64,000 bases of DNA from an uncultured Lachnospiraceae bacterium (GCA_910577115.1 CAJTMC010000017.1:1-64000); one strand, 5' to 3'. Positions 21,201-30,452 are shown, counted from the stretch's first letter. Notes: generated from the letters alone by a model not told the origin. Program-made: numbers and translations.

Positions 21201-24200
21201 GATACAACATTGTACTCAAAGCTTGTGACATTACTCTTAATGCCATCCTTTTCCGCGTATGCCCAAACAGTCACTTTGCCTTCCGTGGTGCCAAGCGAAA
21301 CCGGTTTTCCTTCTTCATAAGGTGTCCAACCATCGTCTGCCGGCTTGCTTTCGCCGATTGCATAGTAAATTGTTGCGCCTTCTGTTGCACAGCTTAACTC
21401 AATTGTCGTTCCTGTCTCTACGTCACTACTTGTCGCGCTGGAAACAGGTTCTTTTACTACCTTTGTCTCATCATAAGTCAAATACATTGGAGTCCAGCCG
21501 TCGAAATAATCTGCCTTTACCGGTAATACATCCGGCTGTTTGTATTTCAACTTTCTAACCGTGCCATCCTTCGGAACGATTTCCGTTCCATCCGGTAATT
21601 TTGTATTGTACTCATAGTAATTCGGATTGTCTTTTGCACTTGCGCCGGACATATCCTGCCATCCTGCATCTGTAATCAGGTCTGCGCTCATTTGTGTCGT
21701 ATCTGCAAAGATAACTCTTGCGCCTGCTCTCCACGGTCTTCCCAAATCACCAAAACCGTTATTGTATGTCTTGCCGCGCGTTATCGTACAGTTCGTGAAA
21801 AGATAACCATGTTTTGAATCTGCCTGATTTACTGCAATATAACCACCGTACTTTTTATCCGTATCACTGTATCCTGCGAAGCAAAGCTCACACTCATCAT
21901 ATACCGAGTTACTGTCACCGAACAAGAAGTCCGTATTACCTTCTAAGAGACATTTCTTGAAATATGAATGTACGCCGCCGCTTCCTGTGTAGACAGTATC
22001 CTGGCTTCCGTAAAATTCGCACTGATAAAATTCTGCATGATCAGCATCTATCGCAATCGCTGCCGCACGCTCCGTTGCCGCTTTGCTTGCAACCTGTGCA
22101 TTTGTCAAACCTGCTTTTCTGACAAACGTAATGCCAGAGTCGGTTCCCTCTGTATGAACCTCTACACCATCCGCGATCTCTTCCTCCGTAATGTATCTGT
22201 TGAAAGAATTTTCAAAGATAATATTTTCGGCTCTAAAATATGCAGACTTAACCTGTACGGCACATCCCCATCTGTCAGCATTACCTTTAATCTGTTTATC
22301 ATGCGCTCTGGCTTCGTCATAGAATCCGTTCTTTGCACTATAGTATGCATAGCCGATACCATAATACCATGTAAGCGTTACTTTTCCATTCGGAGCCTCA
22401 TCATTTGTAAATGTAATATAAGGTGTATTTACAATAACCTGCTCTCTATAAGTTCCGGGAGCAATGTGAACCGTAATACGTTCTGCCTCGTTTGTAGGTT
22501 TCGGTGTCATGCGTTCTGCCGCTTTGACAGCCTCTCTCACCGTATTATAATTGTTTTTCTTGCCCGGATAACCTACATAAATGTCTGACGCCCTTGGTAT
22601 TGTAGCCGTAGTTTTCGCTACAAACATCAAATCCTTATATACAATTTCCCCAGCCACAGTTACATGTGCATCCAGCTTCTCATAGTTTCCTCCGCTTACT
22701 GTAGCATCTGCAACATATTCGCCATTTCTCAGCTTAACAGAATAACTGCTGTCATTTACTGTCGCTGTATATGCATAATTGCTGTCCGGATTCCCTTTTT
22801 CATCAAGCAGAGTGAACTTCAGTTCTGTTACCTTTGATTCACCCTCCAATCCGATAAATCCGCCTGTCACTTCGTGTCTCGGTTTAAGTCTGACTGCAAT
22901 ATCTTCCTCACAGTCTTCCACCTTATTAATAGTAGGAGCACTGCTCACTACATAATCATCCACGCCTTCCATTTGGATTGTATACTCCAAACCGGTCTCC
23001 AAATGTGCCTCAAACGTCTTATTTTCTTTATTAATCTCAAGGTTTACACTGTCTGCGTTTGAATCTGCAGGCGGCACCATCGTAACTGCAAGTCTCGAAA
23101 CATCATATCCATCTGCAAAGCCGACAAATTTACCGCTGTATACATACATGGATTTCTGTTCAACTGCCAATACCTTACCCGTTATGGCAGGAGAATCTGC
23201 CGGTATTGTGATATTCTTGCTGTCACTGGTAAATCCGTACCCTGGTGCACCTGATAATACTGCCAAATAATCATATCCGCCAGCCAAAGACACCTCAAAG
23301 TTCTTGCCTTCTACTGTCGCAACTGTTTCCTGCTTTGTGGTCTGATTTACAAATTTTACAGTATAATCGCTGCCAATATCATATGTCTTTGTGTCAATTG
23401 TACCACTTACCTTCACACCCGGAATTCGCATAACCCTGTGGTACATAGCCTTTCCGGCACCCTGACATTCCATCCAAATCTTATAAGAGCCGCTCTTTTC
23501 CGCAATAAACTCAACCTTTTGGAAGATCTGTCCGCTTCCTAATACCACACTGTCTTTCTGACCTTTTGCCAATCCCTGACCTTCAAAGTAACATGTGTTA
23601 GGACCATATTGGCTTCCGCTTAAATGCTGTCCTGCATAAACGACGATCTTATCGCCTGAAACGGCCTTAATTGTGATATTTCTAGTGTCTGAACTTCCGG
23701 TTCCTGCACAGTACCATGCACCTACCGCCTGATAGTCATCATACTTCTTGTTTGAGCCGCTTCCGGAAATACTATAAAGTAATTTCTTAAACTCTGCATC
23801 GCTGTTACCCAATTCAGAGTATAATCTGTCACCGCTCTTATGCGTTATGGTCAAATCGCCAAAAGCATATTCGCCGTCTGCTTTGAACGTAGGTTTTTCC
23901 ACTCCGGCATTAATCAAGTCAGCGCTAATCCACTTTGCCGCAGTTACATGATTCTCATATTTATCAGTATCTTCCTCTACCTTACCTCCGAAATCCCATA
24001 CGTCAATCTTACGGTTATCAGGTACAACAACTTCCTCAATCGCTTTTACTCTGATGTATCCAAAGTAACCGCCTTTTGTTACGGTAATTGTTGCAAAACC
24101 GTCTGTTCCTTGGCAAACAAACGTTTCTTCCTTCCCGTTTGCTGTCTCGTTATTTTCTACACCGTCAACAGTGTATTTTTCACCACCGTAGATTTTCACC

Positions 24201-27200
24201 GTCACTTCGGTCGGTCCATCTGCAGGCACTTTGATTATCGTATAGGTTGCGGGATTCTTTGTGGGATCACCATTTACCTGTGCCCAGTCGTCTCTACCCT
24301 TTGTTGAGAACTTTCCGCCGTTGGAAGCATCAATTTCAAGTCCGTCCAAAGTACCTGTTTTTCCTTCACCAATGTCCACAGCCCCCTGCATATAGCTGCT
24401 TCCTCTTCCGAAGTTCCACTCTGTACGTTTACTGAAATGGAGTGCATAATCAGTCACGGCAGCTCCCTCTACCTTAAGCTGTGCAGGTGTATCAGCTACA
24501 TATGGATAATTCGCGCTTACACTGACAGAATATGTTCCGTCTCTTAATAAAATCTCATCGGAACCCTTCTTTTCATATGTATAGCCTTCTTCATTCACAT
24601 TTGTAAATACAAGAGCAACTTCTGCCGGATTAATCGCGTTTTCATCAAAACTTGTAAATGTAATGGTTACTTTATGTGTTTCCTGATCTTCAAACGTAAT
24701 ATCTGTTGCCGCTGCAGCTGTATTTAACTCAGATGTTACAAGCTTGTAATCATTAATTCTTGTTCCCGTTGCTGTTACAGTGTATACTGTATCTTTCTTC
24801 AGCGTCGCTTCATACGTTCCATCGTTTCCTGCTATATCCTCAACAGTATGTGTTCCGTCTTTTTCTGCAAATTTAAATTTCAAGTCAGCCGGAATATCCT
24901 TACCTTCTGGGAATATAACATTTCCTGTTACTTTTGCCAAAGTCATTCCTTCTGCTGTGATATCTTGGTTTATGTCAGACGCACCTTTGGCAACATCAAC
25001 TTCTGCGCCTTCCGGAATCGTAACGCCATACGTTTCATCGCTCAAAGTAATACCGTATTTTGCACCGGTATATAACTCAGCTTCATACGTATTGTCACTC
25101 TTAATTTCTGTCTCAATGACAAACTTTGATGCACGGTCCGTTTTTTCCGTGAATATTACACTCAGACCGCCCGGTGCACCAGACGGCAATGTTACGGAAC
25201 CTGATATTTTAATTACTGGAATCGGATCTACCTTGATAATTCCAAGATAACCACCCTTCTCAGATACATCAATCGTTACATAACCGTCTTTTCCTTCACA
25301 TGTAAATGTTTCTCCCGTTTTGTTCTCAGATACGGTATTCTTTATGCCATCAACTGTATATGATTCGTCATTATACCATGTTAAAGTTACATAACTGGCT
25401 CCGTTAACGGGAACCTTAATAATTGTTCCTTTGTTTACCTGTGCCCAGTCATTATTATTAGTCACATTAAACTTTCCGTTATTTGTTGCATCTATTTCCA
25501 GTCCTTCAAAAGTTCCGGTTTTCCCCTCCGAAATATTTTTATCCGCTGTCATGACGGGTCTAAGTTCACTGTCTTTCTTAAAACTCCACTCCGTACGTGT
25601 CACAGCCGGTTTCTTGGTAAATGTAATCGTCTTATCCGTTGTAGCCGTGCTCATCTTCGCAGGAGTAAAGTTATAGCCGCTTGCGCCTGTTACTGAAACT
25701 GTATAGGTTACGCCCTGATTTAAAGTAACAGTATATTCGTCTCCCGTAATTGTTGCCTCAACCGCTGTTCCAGTTGCTGGTGTGAATGTAAGTGTTAAGC
25801 CAGCCGGAATTGTTTCTCCGGTCGGGAATACAATTTTTCCGGTTATCTCCTCTTCGTTACCCGGAACTTCTTCGCGGGTTACGACAATCTTTTTCAGATA
25901 TGTATTCGGTCCTGATACAAGTGTTACATATTGATCCGTTTCGGCTGCATTTGTCACATCATATGAATACTCGCCATTTGGATCTGTTGCTGCTACGCCG
26001 TCCACCGTATAATTTGTATAATTTGCGCCGGCACTTACTATCTGCACTTTTCCTTTGCCTGATACAGGGATTTTAACGGTAGTTCCATCATTTACCTGCA
26101 CCTGTTTATCATCAACTCTTACATCAAATTTGCCGCCTGTAAGAACCAAACCATTATATGTTGTTCCTGTCTTATTGCCTGACTCAAGCATCATAGGATC
26201 AGTCGAAGTGCTGAAGTCCCATATTGTACGCTCGACAAAATTGAGCGTACAGGTTGCATCAGCTCCTTTTACCTCAAGTGATTTTGACGATGCAGGATCA
26301 AGCATATATGGATATAAATCATTTAACGCGATAGAATATACGCCGTCTCTTAATTGCGCCTGACCAAGATCTGTAATCACATGCTTATCCCCGTCCGCAT
26401 GTGTGAATGTCACTTTTACTTTACTCTGAACCAGCTTATTATCATAACTGCTGATGTCAAAGTTCACTCCATATTTCTGTTTTTCAGCAAACGTAATATT
26501 TACTGTTGTGTCGTCTGCCGTAGTAACAGTCGCCGGAGCCGGAGCGGTAATTTCATAGTCATTTGCTCCCGTTGCCGATATTGTATACTCTGTATCTTTC
26601 TGCAGGCTGACTGTATATGCAGGCTTTGCCTGTGTTTCATCAATTGTTACTTCAGGCATGTCGCCGTCTGCTGACTTGAAAACGAGCTTGAAATCTGCCG
26701 GAAGCGTACCGCCCGGGAAATCAATTTCTCCGGTCACTTCCGCCGTTGCAACAGGAGCGTAATCTGCTGTACGTTCTACCGTAATGCTTTCAAGATACTC
26801 GCCCGATTTCGTCGCTTTCAGCAAAAGATATGATCCGTCAGGCTTATTCGTATATTGCCCATTGTTTTCTATAGAATAACCTGTTGTATTATTCAACATT
26901 TTTATAGTCACAGTTCCCGTCCCTTTTACAGGAATTTTTACTTCTGTGTTGAGATTAAACTGCACTCGTTTGTTAGCAGGCTGCACATCAAACTTTGTCG
27001 AACTGCCATTCGCAGTAATTAATAAACCGTTATAATTTACATCTGTTCCGGTTGTTCCGCCCGACTTAAGCATAGGATCGCCTGCCGTAAAATCCCATAC
27101 ATCGCGCTCTTTTACTTTAACTGTATATGTTGCGGCATTTTGTCCTACTGTAAGGTCTGCGAATGTATTTGAATTATCGCCTTCTCCCTTATCAAGCATA

Positions 27201-29026
27201 TATGGATATTCCAGATCCATGCTGACAGAATAAGTGCCTTCTCTTAAATTTATTTTATTTTCGCCCTCCGCACCATTTAACTCATATTTACACTCGCCCC
27301 GTGTAAATGTCATGGTTCTGTTGTTCAGGCTAAAGGCATCATCAAAACTTTCTGCAGAAACTGTAACTTCCTGCTTTTGTTTTTCTGTAAAAGTAATTGT
27401 TTTATTTGTTATGTCGCCTGTTTGTACTTCAATGCTGTTCACATCAAAAGTATAATCCTCTAAATAAGTTGATTTCGCGCTTACTGTATATGTTGAATTG
27501 CCTGCCAATTCAACAGAATACTCATCATTTGTAAGGTCTGATCTTTTTACATTAATTTTTTCACTGCCTTTTGTAAAAGTAAGTACCAAGTCATCAAGAT
27601 TATCGTCTCCCGAAACCGCAATCTTTCCTGATACAGATACTCTGGTAACTCCCTGCACTGTAATATCCTTAGTTTGGGCGTCTAATTCTGCAGCCGCTTT
27701 ATTGGCAACTGTTACTGATGCATTACCGCTTATTGAGTAATTTGAATCGCTTAAACTGATTTCATATGTTCCCGCATATAATTTAGCAGTATATGTATAT
27801 GCTGAACCTTCTTTTGTTATATTCACCTTAGTTTGAACTTCATCTTCATCCGTAAATATAACCTGAGCCCCGTCTGCCAATGTCGTTATGCCTGTAATAG
27901 AACCTGACACCTCTGCTCTTTGGTCCATAACAATATTTTTGCCATTTTCACCTGTTGCAAGATATATTCTATCAAAGGCGACTTTTGCTTTTCTCATTGC
28001 AAACATTCCAATATACTGATATTGGCTGTCCGTACCTGTAAGAATTACTGAACTGTCAGTATAAGTTTTGTCATCAATTTGAATCGTATAAGCACTTCCA
28101 TCAAATGAAATGCTTAAATTATATACATTTCCTGCCTGTGGTTCACTAACAGTAATATTTCCGGGATTTCTGTTTACACTTTTTCCAGCTTCCCTTTTTA
28201 TTCCACCTGTGGTAGTCTTTCCACACATACCCGCTGCTATATAAGCAGTATTCATCCCTGCCACATTGTCATCAATGTACATATCATCACGTGCCATAAG
28301 TCCAAAAGCCGATTGACTTTGACTGCTTACTGTTTCTATATCTTTAAGCACTGCTCTTGCCTTAAGTGTAAATGGTTCGGTGGCACTTAACTGGTAATAA
28401 TACATTGCAAGTCCATCATTACTACCTCCAAGCTTAGCTTTAGCATTTATATCTGCCACATACATATTGCCATCCGTGTCTTCCTTTATCTCAAAATTAC
28501 CAGTTGTAATATCAGATTTATTCACTGTTCCAAATACGCTTCCTTTAAAAACAGCGTAATCTTGCCACTTATCACTGGATGTCGACGGCGGTGCATATTG
28601 CAAACTCTCATCCTTGTCATCTTTCTCTTCGTCCTCTACTGTAGTCTTCTCTTCACTCTCTTTTACTGTACTCTCTTTCTCCCCGCTCAAAGAAGACTCC
28701 GTCTCGGAAGCCTGTTCCTCATCCTCTGTTGTTGTCTCGGGTGTCTCCGTTGCTTCGGCTGTCTCTGCAGAAGATTCCTGCACTTTTGTATCATCTTCTT
28801 CGCTTGAAGCATTATCCTCATCTTTTGAGACTGCTTCAGACGCCTTTTCACCGTCGCCGGAATCCTTGACTTCCGCTGTTTCCTCTTGATACTCCCCGCC
28901 AGTATCCGTGGAAGCCTCAGCGGCAGCTGCGGTTATTCCTGATGGTGCCACGCTTGAAAAAATCATCGCGCCTGAAAGCACCAATGCCAATATCCGCTTT
29001 GCCAGTTTGTTCTTTACTTTCAGCAT
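18236..29026 (-). CDS. Giant secreted pectinesterase (CE8), 3,596 aa
   Basis: The ATG at 29026 follows AAAGGAGGA. Signal peptide (MLKVKNKLAKRILALVLSG, AAAAEAS), acidic linker to about 140, a beta-sandwich module (about 145-370) like that in the PL9 protein, then carboxypeptidase-regulatory-like repeats alternating with four WDF/WSF/WNF-type beta modules (near 720, 1010, 1235 and 1510) and a fifth WDFG module near 1650. CE8 lies at about 2145-2515 with GTYREQ, ERAAAIAI, SQDTVYTG, DFLFG and LGRPWRAG; catalytic aspartates are present. About seven repeats of roughly 80 residues follow (IYYTxDGxxP, TIKAIAxK), resembling chitobiase C-terminal (CHB_HEX_C_1) domains. The final 545 residues duplicate the C-terminus of the PL1 lyase. 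The repeated carbohydrate-binding-like modules suggest tight pectin attachment, which is inference. It is transcribed alone, between its own promoter and terminator. Confidence 0.92.
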   Translation of the reverse strand: MLKVKNKLAKRILALVLSGAMIFSSVAPSGITAAAAEASTDTGGEYQEETAEVKDSGDGEKASEAVSKDEDNASSEEDDTKVQESSAETAEATETPETTTEDEEQASETESSLSGEKESTVKESEEKTTVEDEEKDDKDESLQYAPPSTSSDKWQDYAVFKGSVFGTVNKSDITTGNFEIKEDTDGNMYVADINAKAKLGGSNDGLAMYYYQLSATEPFTLKARAVLKDIETVSSQSQSAFGLMARDDMYIDDNVAGMNTAYIAAGMCGKTTTGGIKREAGKSVNRNPGNITVSEPQAGNVYNLSISFDGSAYTIQIDDKTYTDSSVILTGTDSQYQYIGMFAMRKAKVAFDRIYLATGENGKNIVMDQRAEVSGSITGITTLADGAQVIFTDEDEVQTKVNITKEGSAYTYTAKLYAGTYEISLSDSNYSISGNASVTVANKAAAELDAQTKDITVQGVTRVSVSGKIAVSGDDNLDDLVLTFTKGSEKINVKRSDLTNDEYSVELAGNSTYTVSAKSTYLEDYTFDVNSIEVQTGDITNKTITFTEKQKQEVTVSAESFDDAFSLNNRTMTFTRGECKYELNGAEGENKINLREGTYSVSMDLEYPYMLDKGEGDNSNTFADLTVGQNAATYTVKVKERDVWDFTAGDPMLKSGGTTGTDVNYNGLLITANGSSTKFDVQPANKRVQFNLNTEVKIPVKGTGTVTIKMLNNTTGYSIENNGQYTNKPDGSYLLLKATKSGEYLESITVERTADYAPVATAEVTGEIDFPGGTLPADFKLVFKSADGDMPEVTIDETQAKPAYTVSLQKDTEYTISATGANDYEITAPAPATVTTADDTTVNITFAEKQKYGVNFDISSYDNKLVQSKVKVTFTHADGDKHVITDLGQAQLRDGVYSIALNDLYPYMLDPASSKSLEVKGADATCTLNFVERTIWDFSTSTDPMMLESGNKTGTTYNGLVLTGGKFDVRVDDKQVQVNDGTTVKIPVSGKGKVQIVSAGANYTNYTVDGVAATDPNGEYSYDVTNAAETDQYVTLVSGPNTYLKKIVVTREEVPGNEEEITGKIVFPTGETIPAGLTLTFTPATGTAVEATITGDEYTVTLNQGVTYTVSVTGASGYNFTPAKMSTATTDKTITFTKKPAVTRTEWSFKKDSELRPVMTADKNISEGKTGTFEGLEIDATNNGKFNVTNNNDWAQVNKGTIIKVPVNGASYVTLTWYNDESYTVDGIKNTVSENKTGETFTCEGKDGYVTIDVSEKGGYLGIIKVDPIPVIKISGSVTLPSGAPGGLSVIFTEKTDRASKFVIETEIKSDNTYEAELYTGAKYGITLSDETYGVTIPEGAEVDVAKGASDINQDITAEGMTLAKVTGNVIFPEGKDIPADLKFKFAEKDGTHTVEDIAGNDGTYEATLKKDTVYTVTATGTRINDYKLVTSELNTAAAATDITFEDQETHKVTITFTSFDENAINPAEVALVFTNVNEEGYTYEKKGSDEILLRDGTYSVSVSANYPYVADTPAQLKVEGAAVTDYALHFSKRTEWNFGRGSSYMQGAVDIGEGKTGTLDGLEIDASNGGKFSTKGRDDWAQVNGDPTKNPATYTIIKVPADGPTEVTVKIYGGEKYTVDGVENNETANGKEETFVCQGTDGFATITVTKGGYFGYIRVKAIEEVVVPDNRKIDVWDFGGKVEEDTDKYENHVTAAKWISADLINAGVEKPTFKADGEYAFGDLTITHKSGDRLYSELGNSDAEFKKLLYSISGSGSNKKYDDYQAVGAWYCAGTGSSDTRNITIKAVSGDKIVVYAGQHLSGSQYGPNTCYFEGQGLAKGQKDSVVLGSGQIFQKVEFIAEKSGSYKIWMECQGAGKAMYHRVMRIPGVKVSGTIDTKTYDIGSDYTVKFVNQTTKQETVATVEGKNFEVSLAGGYDYLAVLSGAPGYGFTSDSKNITIPADSPAITGKVLAVEQKSMYVYSGKFVGFADGYDVSRLAVTMVPPADSNADSVNLEINKENKTFEAHLETGLEYTIQMEGVDDYVVSSAPTINKVEDCEEDIAVRLKPRHEVTGGFIGLEGESKVTELKFTLLDEKGNPDSNYAYTATVNDSSYSVKLRNGEYVADATVSGGNYEKLDAHVTVAGEIVYKDLMFVAKTTATIPRASDIYVGYPGKKNNYNTVREAVKAAERMTPKPTNEAERITVHIAPGTYREQVIVNTPYITFTNDEAPNGKVTLTWYYGIGYAYYSAKNGFYDEARAHDKQIKGNADRWGCAVQVKSAYFRAENIIFENSFNRYITEEEIADGVEVHTEGTDSGITFVRKAGLTNAQVASKAATERAAAIAIDADHAEFYQCEFYGSQDTVYTGSGGVHSYFKKCLLEGNTDFLFGDSNSVYDECELCFAGYSDTDKKYGGYIAVNQADSKHGYLFTNCTITRGKTYNNGFGDLGRPWRAGARVIFADTTQMSADLITDAGWQDMSGASAKDNPNYYEYNTKLPDGTEIVPKDGTVRKLKYKQPDVLPVKADYFDGWTPMYLTYDETKVVKEPVSSATSSDVETGTTIELSCATEGATIYYAIGESKPADDGWTPYEEGKPVSLGTTEGKVTVWAYAEKDGIKSNVTSFEYNVVSRENLIKAPEASVTPGEVEKGTTVTLSCATEGANIYFTIDGTEPTKKAELLYKKQAIVINKTTTIKAIAVKDTNVSAPVSEFTYTVKGETPVQVEAPTADVEQGKVDKGTKVTLTSATAGAYIRYTTDGTEPSGTNGIEVLSPAVITIDKTMTIKAVAVKEDCLDSASVTLEYTVEESSLPILSKVTALPGTGAAVVKGAKVTLTSAEGADIYYTTDGKDPATNGTKAASPVEITIDKAVTIKAIARKAGYQDSEAAEFSYTITDTPSTKLTNPVATPDSGEVEKGTKVTLASAEGADIYYTTDETDPTTGSTKYTEAITINEAVTIKAIAVKEGYDNSDVVSYTYTVKTTDPGTSVAEPKASVAQGLVEKGTKVELTSATEDAIVYYTLDGTNPTADSTPYTTPIVIDTTVTIKAVAIKGTAASAVVSFKYTVSELPAETVIVVRLEDCEIIVPSIIRNTGKNADLRQPSTTYVTYKYTTASGDTKIVKFAEGLDYEVNWNGGSEDDPNIYSVTLTGLGRGIDGRTVDGFIIDPNSVRTVEYKVVDKPSKNDPVKVVDISKAKISLDASAKNAFYTGYAIEPGIVCKNLPAGLSEKDLSIAYRNNINAGKATVIVSAKPSADDDNTMYVGSKTLTFNIKKAKLNRKSTTSAAEIRISWDKDFNFGSNNYTGTPVTVKGLELKTTKDRALKIGEDYTVTYKNNTKAGKATVTVKGIGNNVSGSWTERITINPVDMSRFKFDTEGVTLPYSPKGAKLTSVTATDPYGNRYFLKEGRDYTAKYTYSDKRKKAAGSTVRVTISGKGACKGKNIEVAKFDIVAADFATCITVPDDIYVDAAAKNLGKALAKATVVKNTAGVKLNLGKDYTLIYDAAAKTITIKPIDTKNYVANSRYTVRYRIAKNLAKERNFVFNKKASMSYDGRNPVQLTAEDIVNFVGPEYKLGVNIEIVPGSYKNNTRKGTGSVTVRGISGVDGGFYGQKVLKFKIVDK

Positions 29027-29087
29027 ATATCTTCCTCCTTTTTATTGTGTTCAGGGCGCAAAAAGCCCATTTACACCCTAATGCTAT

Positions 29088-29124
29088 ATTATAATTATAA
29101 AGCATGACACCGCGTCATAGTCAA
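29088..29124 (-). promoter_or_regulatory. Promoter of the giant pectinesterase gene with operator in a long spacer
   Basis: Minus strand TTGACT (29119-29124) and TATAAT (29094-29099; a second copy at 29088-29093) are separated by 19 bases. The spacer is almost filled by the dyad ATGACxCxGxGTCAT (29104-29118). A long spacer holding a dyad is the layout of MerR-family-controlled promoters; the regulator itself is not in view. Confidence 0.6.
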
Positions 29125-29153
29125 TTCAATTTTTACAAATTATCCCACAAAAA

Positions 29154-29191
29154 ATAACCGTCCATGCTGTATATTTTGCACAAACGGTTAT
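29154..29191 (-). terminator. Terminator downstream of Rpn gene 1 and relic
   Basis: Minus strand ATAACCGT pairs with ACGGTTAT around a 22-base loop, followed by TTTTTTGTG. It would end transcripts of the Rpn gene or of the older gene whose remains lie at 29267-29398. Confidence 0.65.
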
Positions 29192-29266
29192 CTCCATATG
29201 CTCCTATCCTTCGTCATTTCCCACAGTACACCTCTATTTCGTCAATGCTCCCATAATAAGGAGTTT

Positions 29267-29398
29267 TCACCCTAATCCTTTCGGGCGTTTTGTGGTACGA
29301 GCCAATTCCTCCTACGCTTTTGTGTTCAACAGGCTGTGCCATTCAGCAAACGGACTTACACGGTCCTTGTCCGGCTTCTTTTAAATCGTTATTTCAAT
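29267..29398 (-). pseudogene. Relic of the central/C-terminal part of an Rpn-family nuclease gene
   Basis: Translated on the minus strand from 29398, this stretch reads IEITI-stop-KKPDKDRVSPFAEWHSLLNTKA-stop-EEL...GLG-stop. It aligns with residues of about 148-195 of the intact Rpn gene at 35888-36820 (TIELTKTPDREK, NPLDEWHSLFNAKTEEDL, NLG). Two internal stops and the lack of a start show it is dead. It directly follows intact Rpn gene 1, while a matching N-terminal relic lies on that gene's other side (30453-30575). Confidence 0.75.
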
Positions 29399-29420
29399 GC
29401 ATTTTGGGGATTTCTTATAA

Positions 29421-29651
29421 TTACATCCAATATCTGTCCATATATCCCAAAGCCTGTTCATCATCAAGATTATATTTTTCTGCTACTTTAGCAAACATAC
29501 TATTTCTGTCTACGCCTAACTCCTTTCCGGATTCTATCATCAGCTTAATTCCATGCTCGCGCTCTTGTTGTTTTCCTTTTTCTATTCCTTTTTCTATTCC
29601 TTTTTCTATTCCTTTTTCTATATTCTCCTGATCTCGCATTAACAACGTCAT
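29421..29651 (-). CDS. Putative intragenic RpnS-like antitoxin within Rpn gene 1
   Basis: In-frame ATG at 29651 (MTLLMRDQENIEKG) is preceded by GGAGG with a 9-base gap, a near-optimal initiation site in the middle of the coding sequence. It would give 76 residues containing the tetrapeptide repeats and the C-terminal helix. In E. coli, Rpn genes are reported to encode an inhibitory small protein from just such an in-frame internal start. Here translation is not proven; the site could be chance coding sequence (TGG AGG). Confidence 0.5.
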   Translation of the reverse strand: MTLLMRDQENIEKGIEKGIEKGIEKGKQQEREHGIKLMIESGKELGVDRNSMFAKVAEKYNLDDEQALGYMDRYWM

Positions 29652-30284
29652 ATACTCATGCCTCCATTCTCTGTTTTTCCTTGCCTGTTTTACTGCTTCT
29701 TCTAATTTTCTTACAAAAGCATCATCTGATTTCTTGCCCGCCACGTAATCCAAAAACGTCCTTAATTCCTTGCCGATATCGTCCATTTTACTGGACGCAT
29801 TTAAAAATATCTTTGTCGTCCCATCATTCAAAGCAATGCTGTTATCCTCTTTACAGAGATTTTCAAAGGTATAAATATGCCTTCCCATGCCAAATGAATC
29901 AAACGGGCTTATAAATATAATATAACTTGGTTTCAGCTTACTGTATAATTGCCCCTTGTCTATCATCTGCAGGTCAATCATGCTTTGATAATACCGTGTC
30001 CTTTTGGGAAGCTCCTTCGTATCGGTCACCTGCATTTCTATGTCATAAACCGTCCCTTTGCCGTCCTTCACATATACATCAAGCCTGACACTTTTCGCAT
30101 CTGCGTCTGACCGAATGCTCTTTTGCAGTTCTGGATATTCTATACGATCTATCTGCAATTCCGGAAGGATTCTTTGGAGCAGCTCTTTGCATAATTCCGA
30201 ATCCTGCATCACTTTCCCAAACAGGAAATCGTTTTCAATCCCTAACTCTTCCCATACAACGTACTCTTTTATCTCTTTTTCCAT
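29421..30284 (-). CDS. Rpn-family recombination-promoting nuclease (Rpn gene 1)
   Basis: PD-(D/E)xK-fold DNA endonuclease of the Rpn/YhgA-like transposase-related family, known to promote recombination and, in Escherichia coli, to act in phage defence. The N-terminal domain has IENDFLFGKVMQD, the acid in SVRLDVYV and the ExQ motif in YDIEMQV, so the active site looks intact. The C-terminal part carries a tetrapeptide repeat (EKGI, four units) and ends in a short helical region. I start at 30284 (MEKEIKEY) because AGGAAG lies 6 bases ahead; an in-frame ATG at 30338 has no clear site. An internal ATG at 29651 with GGAGG probably gives a shorter product. The gene is bracketed by two relics of another Rpn gene. 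Confidence 0.85.
   Translation of the reverse strand: MEKEIKEYVVWEELGIENDFLFGKVMQDSELCKELLQRILPELQIDRIEYPELQKSIRSDADAKSVRLDVYVKDGKGTVYDIEMQVTDTKELPKRTRYYQSMIDLQMIDKGQLYSKLKPSYIIFISPFDSFGMGRHIYTFENLCKEDNSIALNDGTTKIFLNASSKMDDIGKELRTFLDYVAGKKSDDAFVRKLEEAVKQARKNREWRHEYMTLLMRDQENIEKGIEKGIEKGIEKGKQQEREHGIKLMIESGKELGVDRNSMFAKVAEKYNLDDEQALGYMDRYWM
29573..29622. repeat. 12-bp tandem repeat encoding EKGI units
   Basis: About four copies of a 12-bp unit (TTCCTTTTTCTA on the plus strand) encode EKGI repeats near the end of Rpn gene 1. Copy number can vary without frameshift. Confidence 0.85.
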
Positions 30285-30452
30285 TCCTAACTTCCTGCTT
30301 TCTGCCATTATTTCATATGGAACAATCCGTTCTGGCATCTCAATATAATTTTACCCGGCGATATCTATAATAAAGCAATCCCTTCCTCTTGCGTTGTTCA
30401 CATAAATCCCCCGTTTTTGTTTTGATATTTTTTAAAATAATGTATTCATTAT

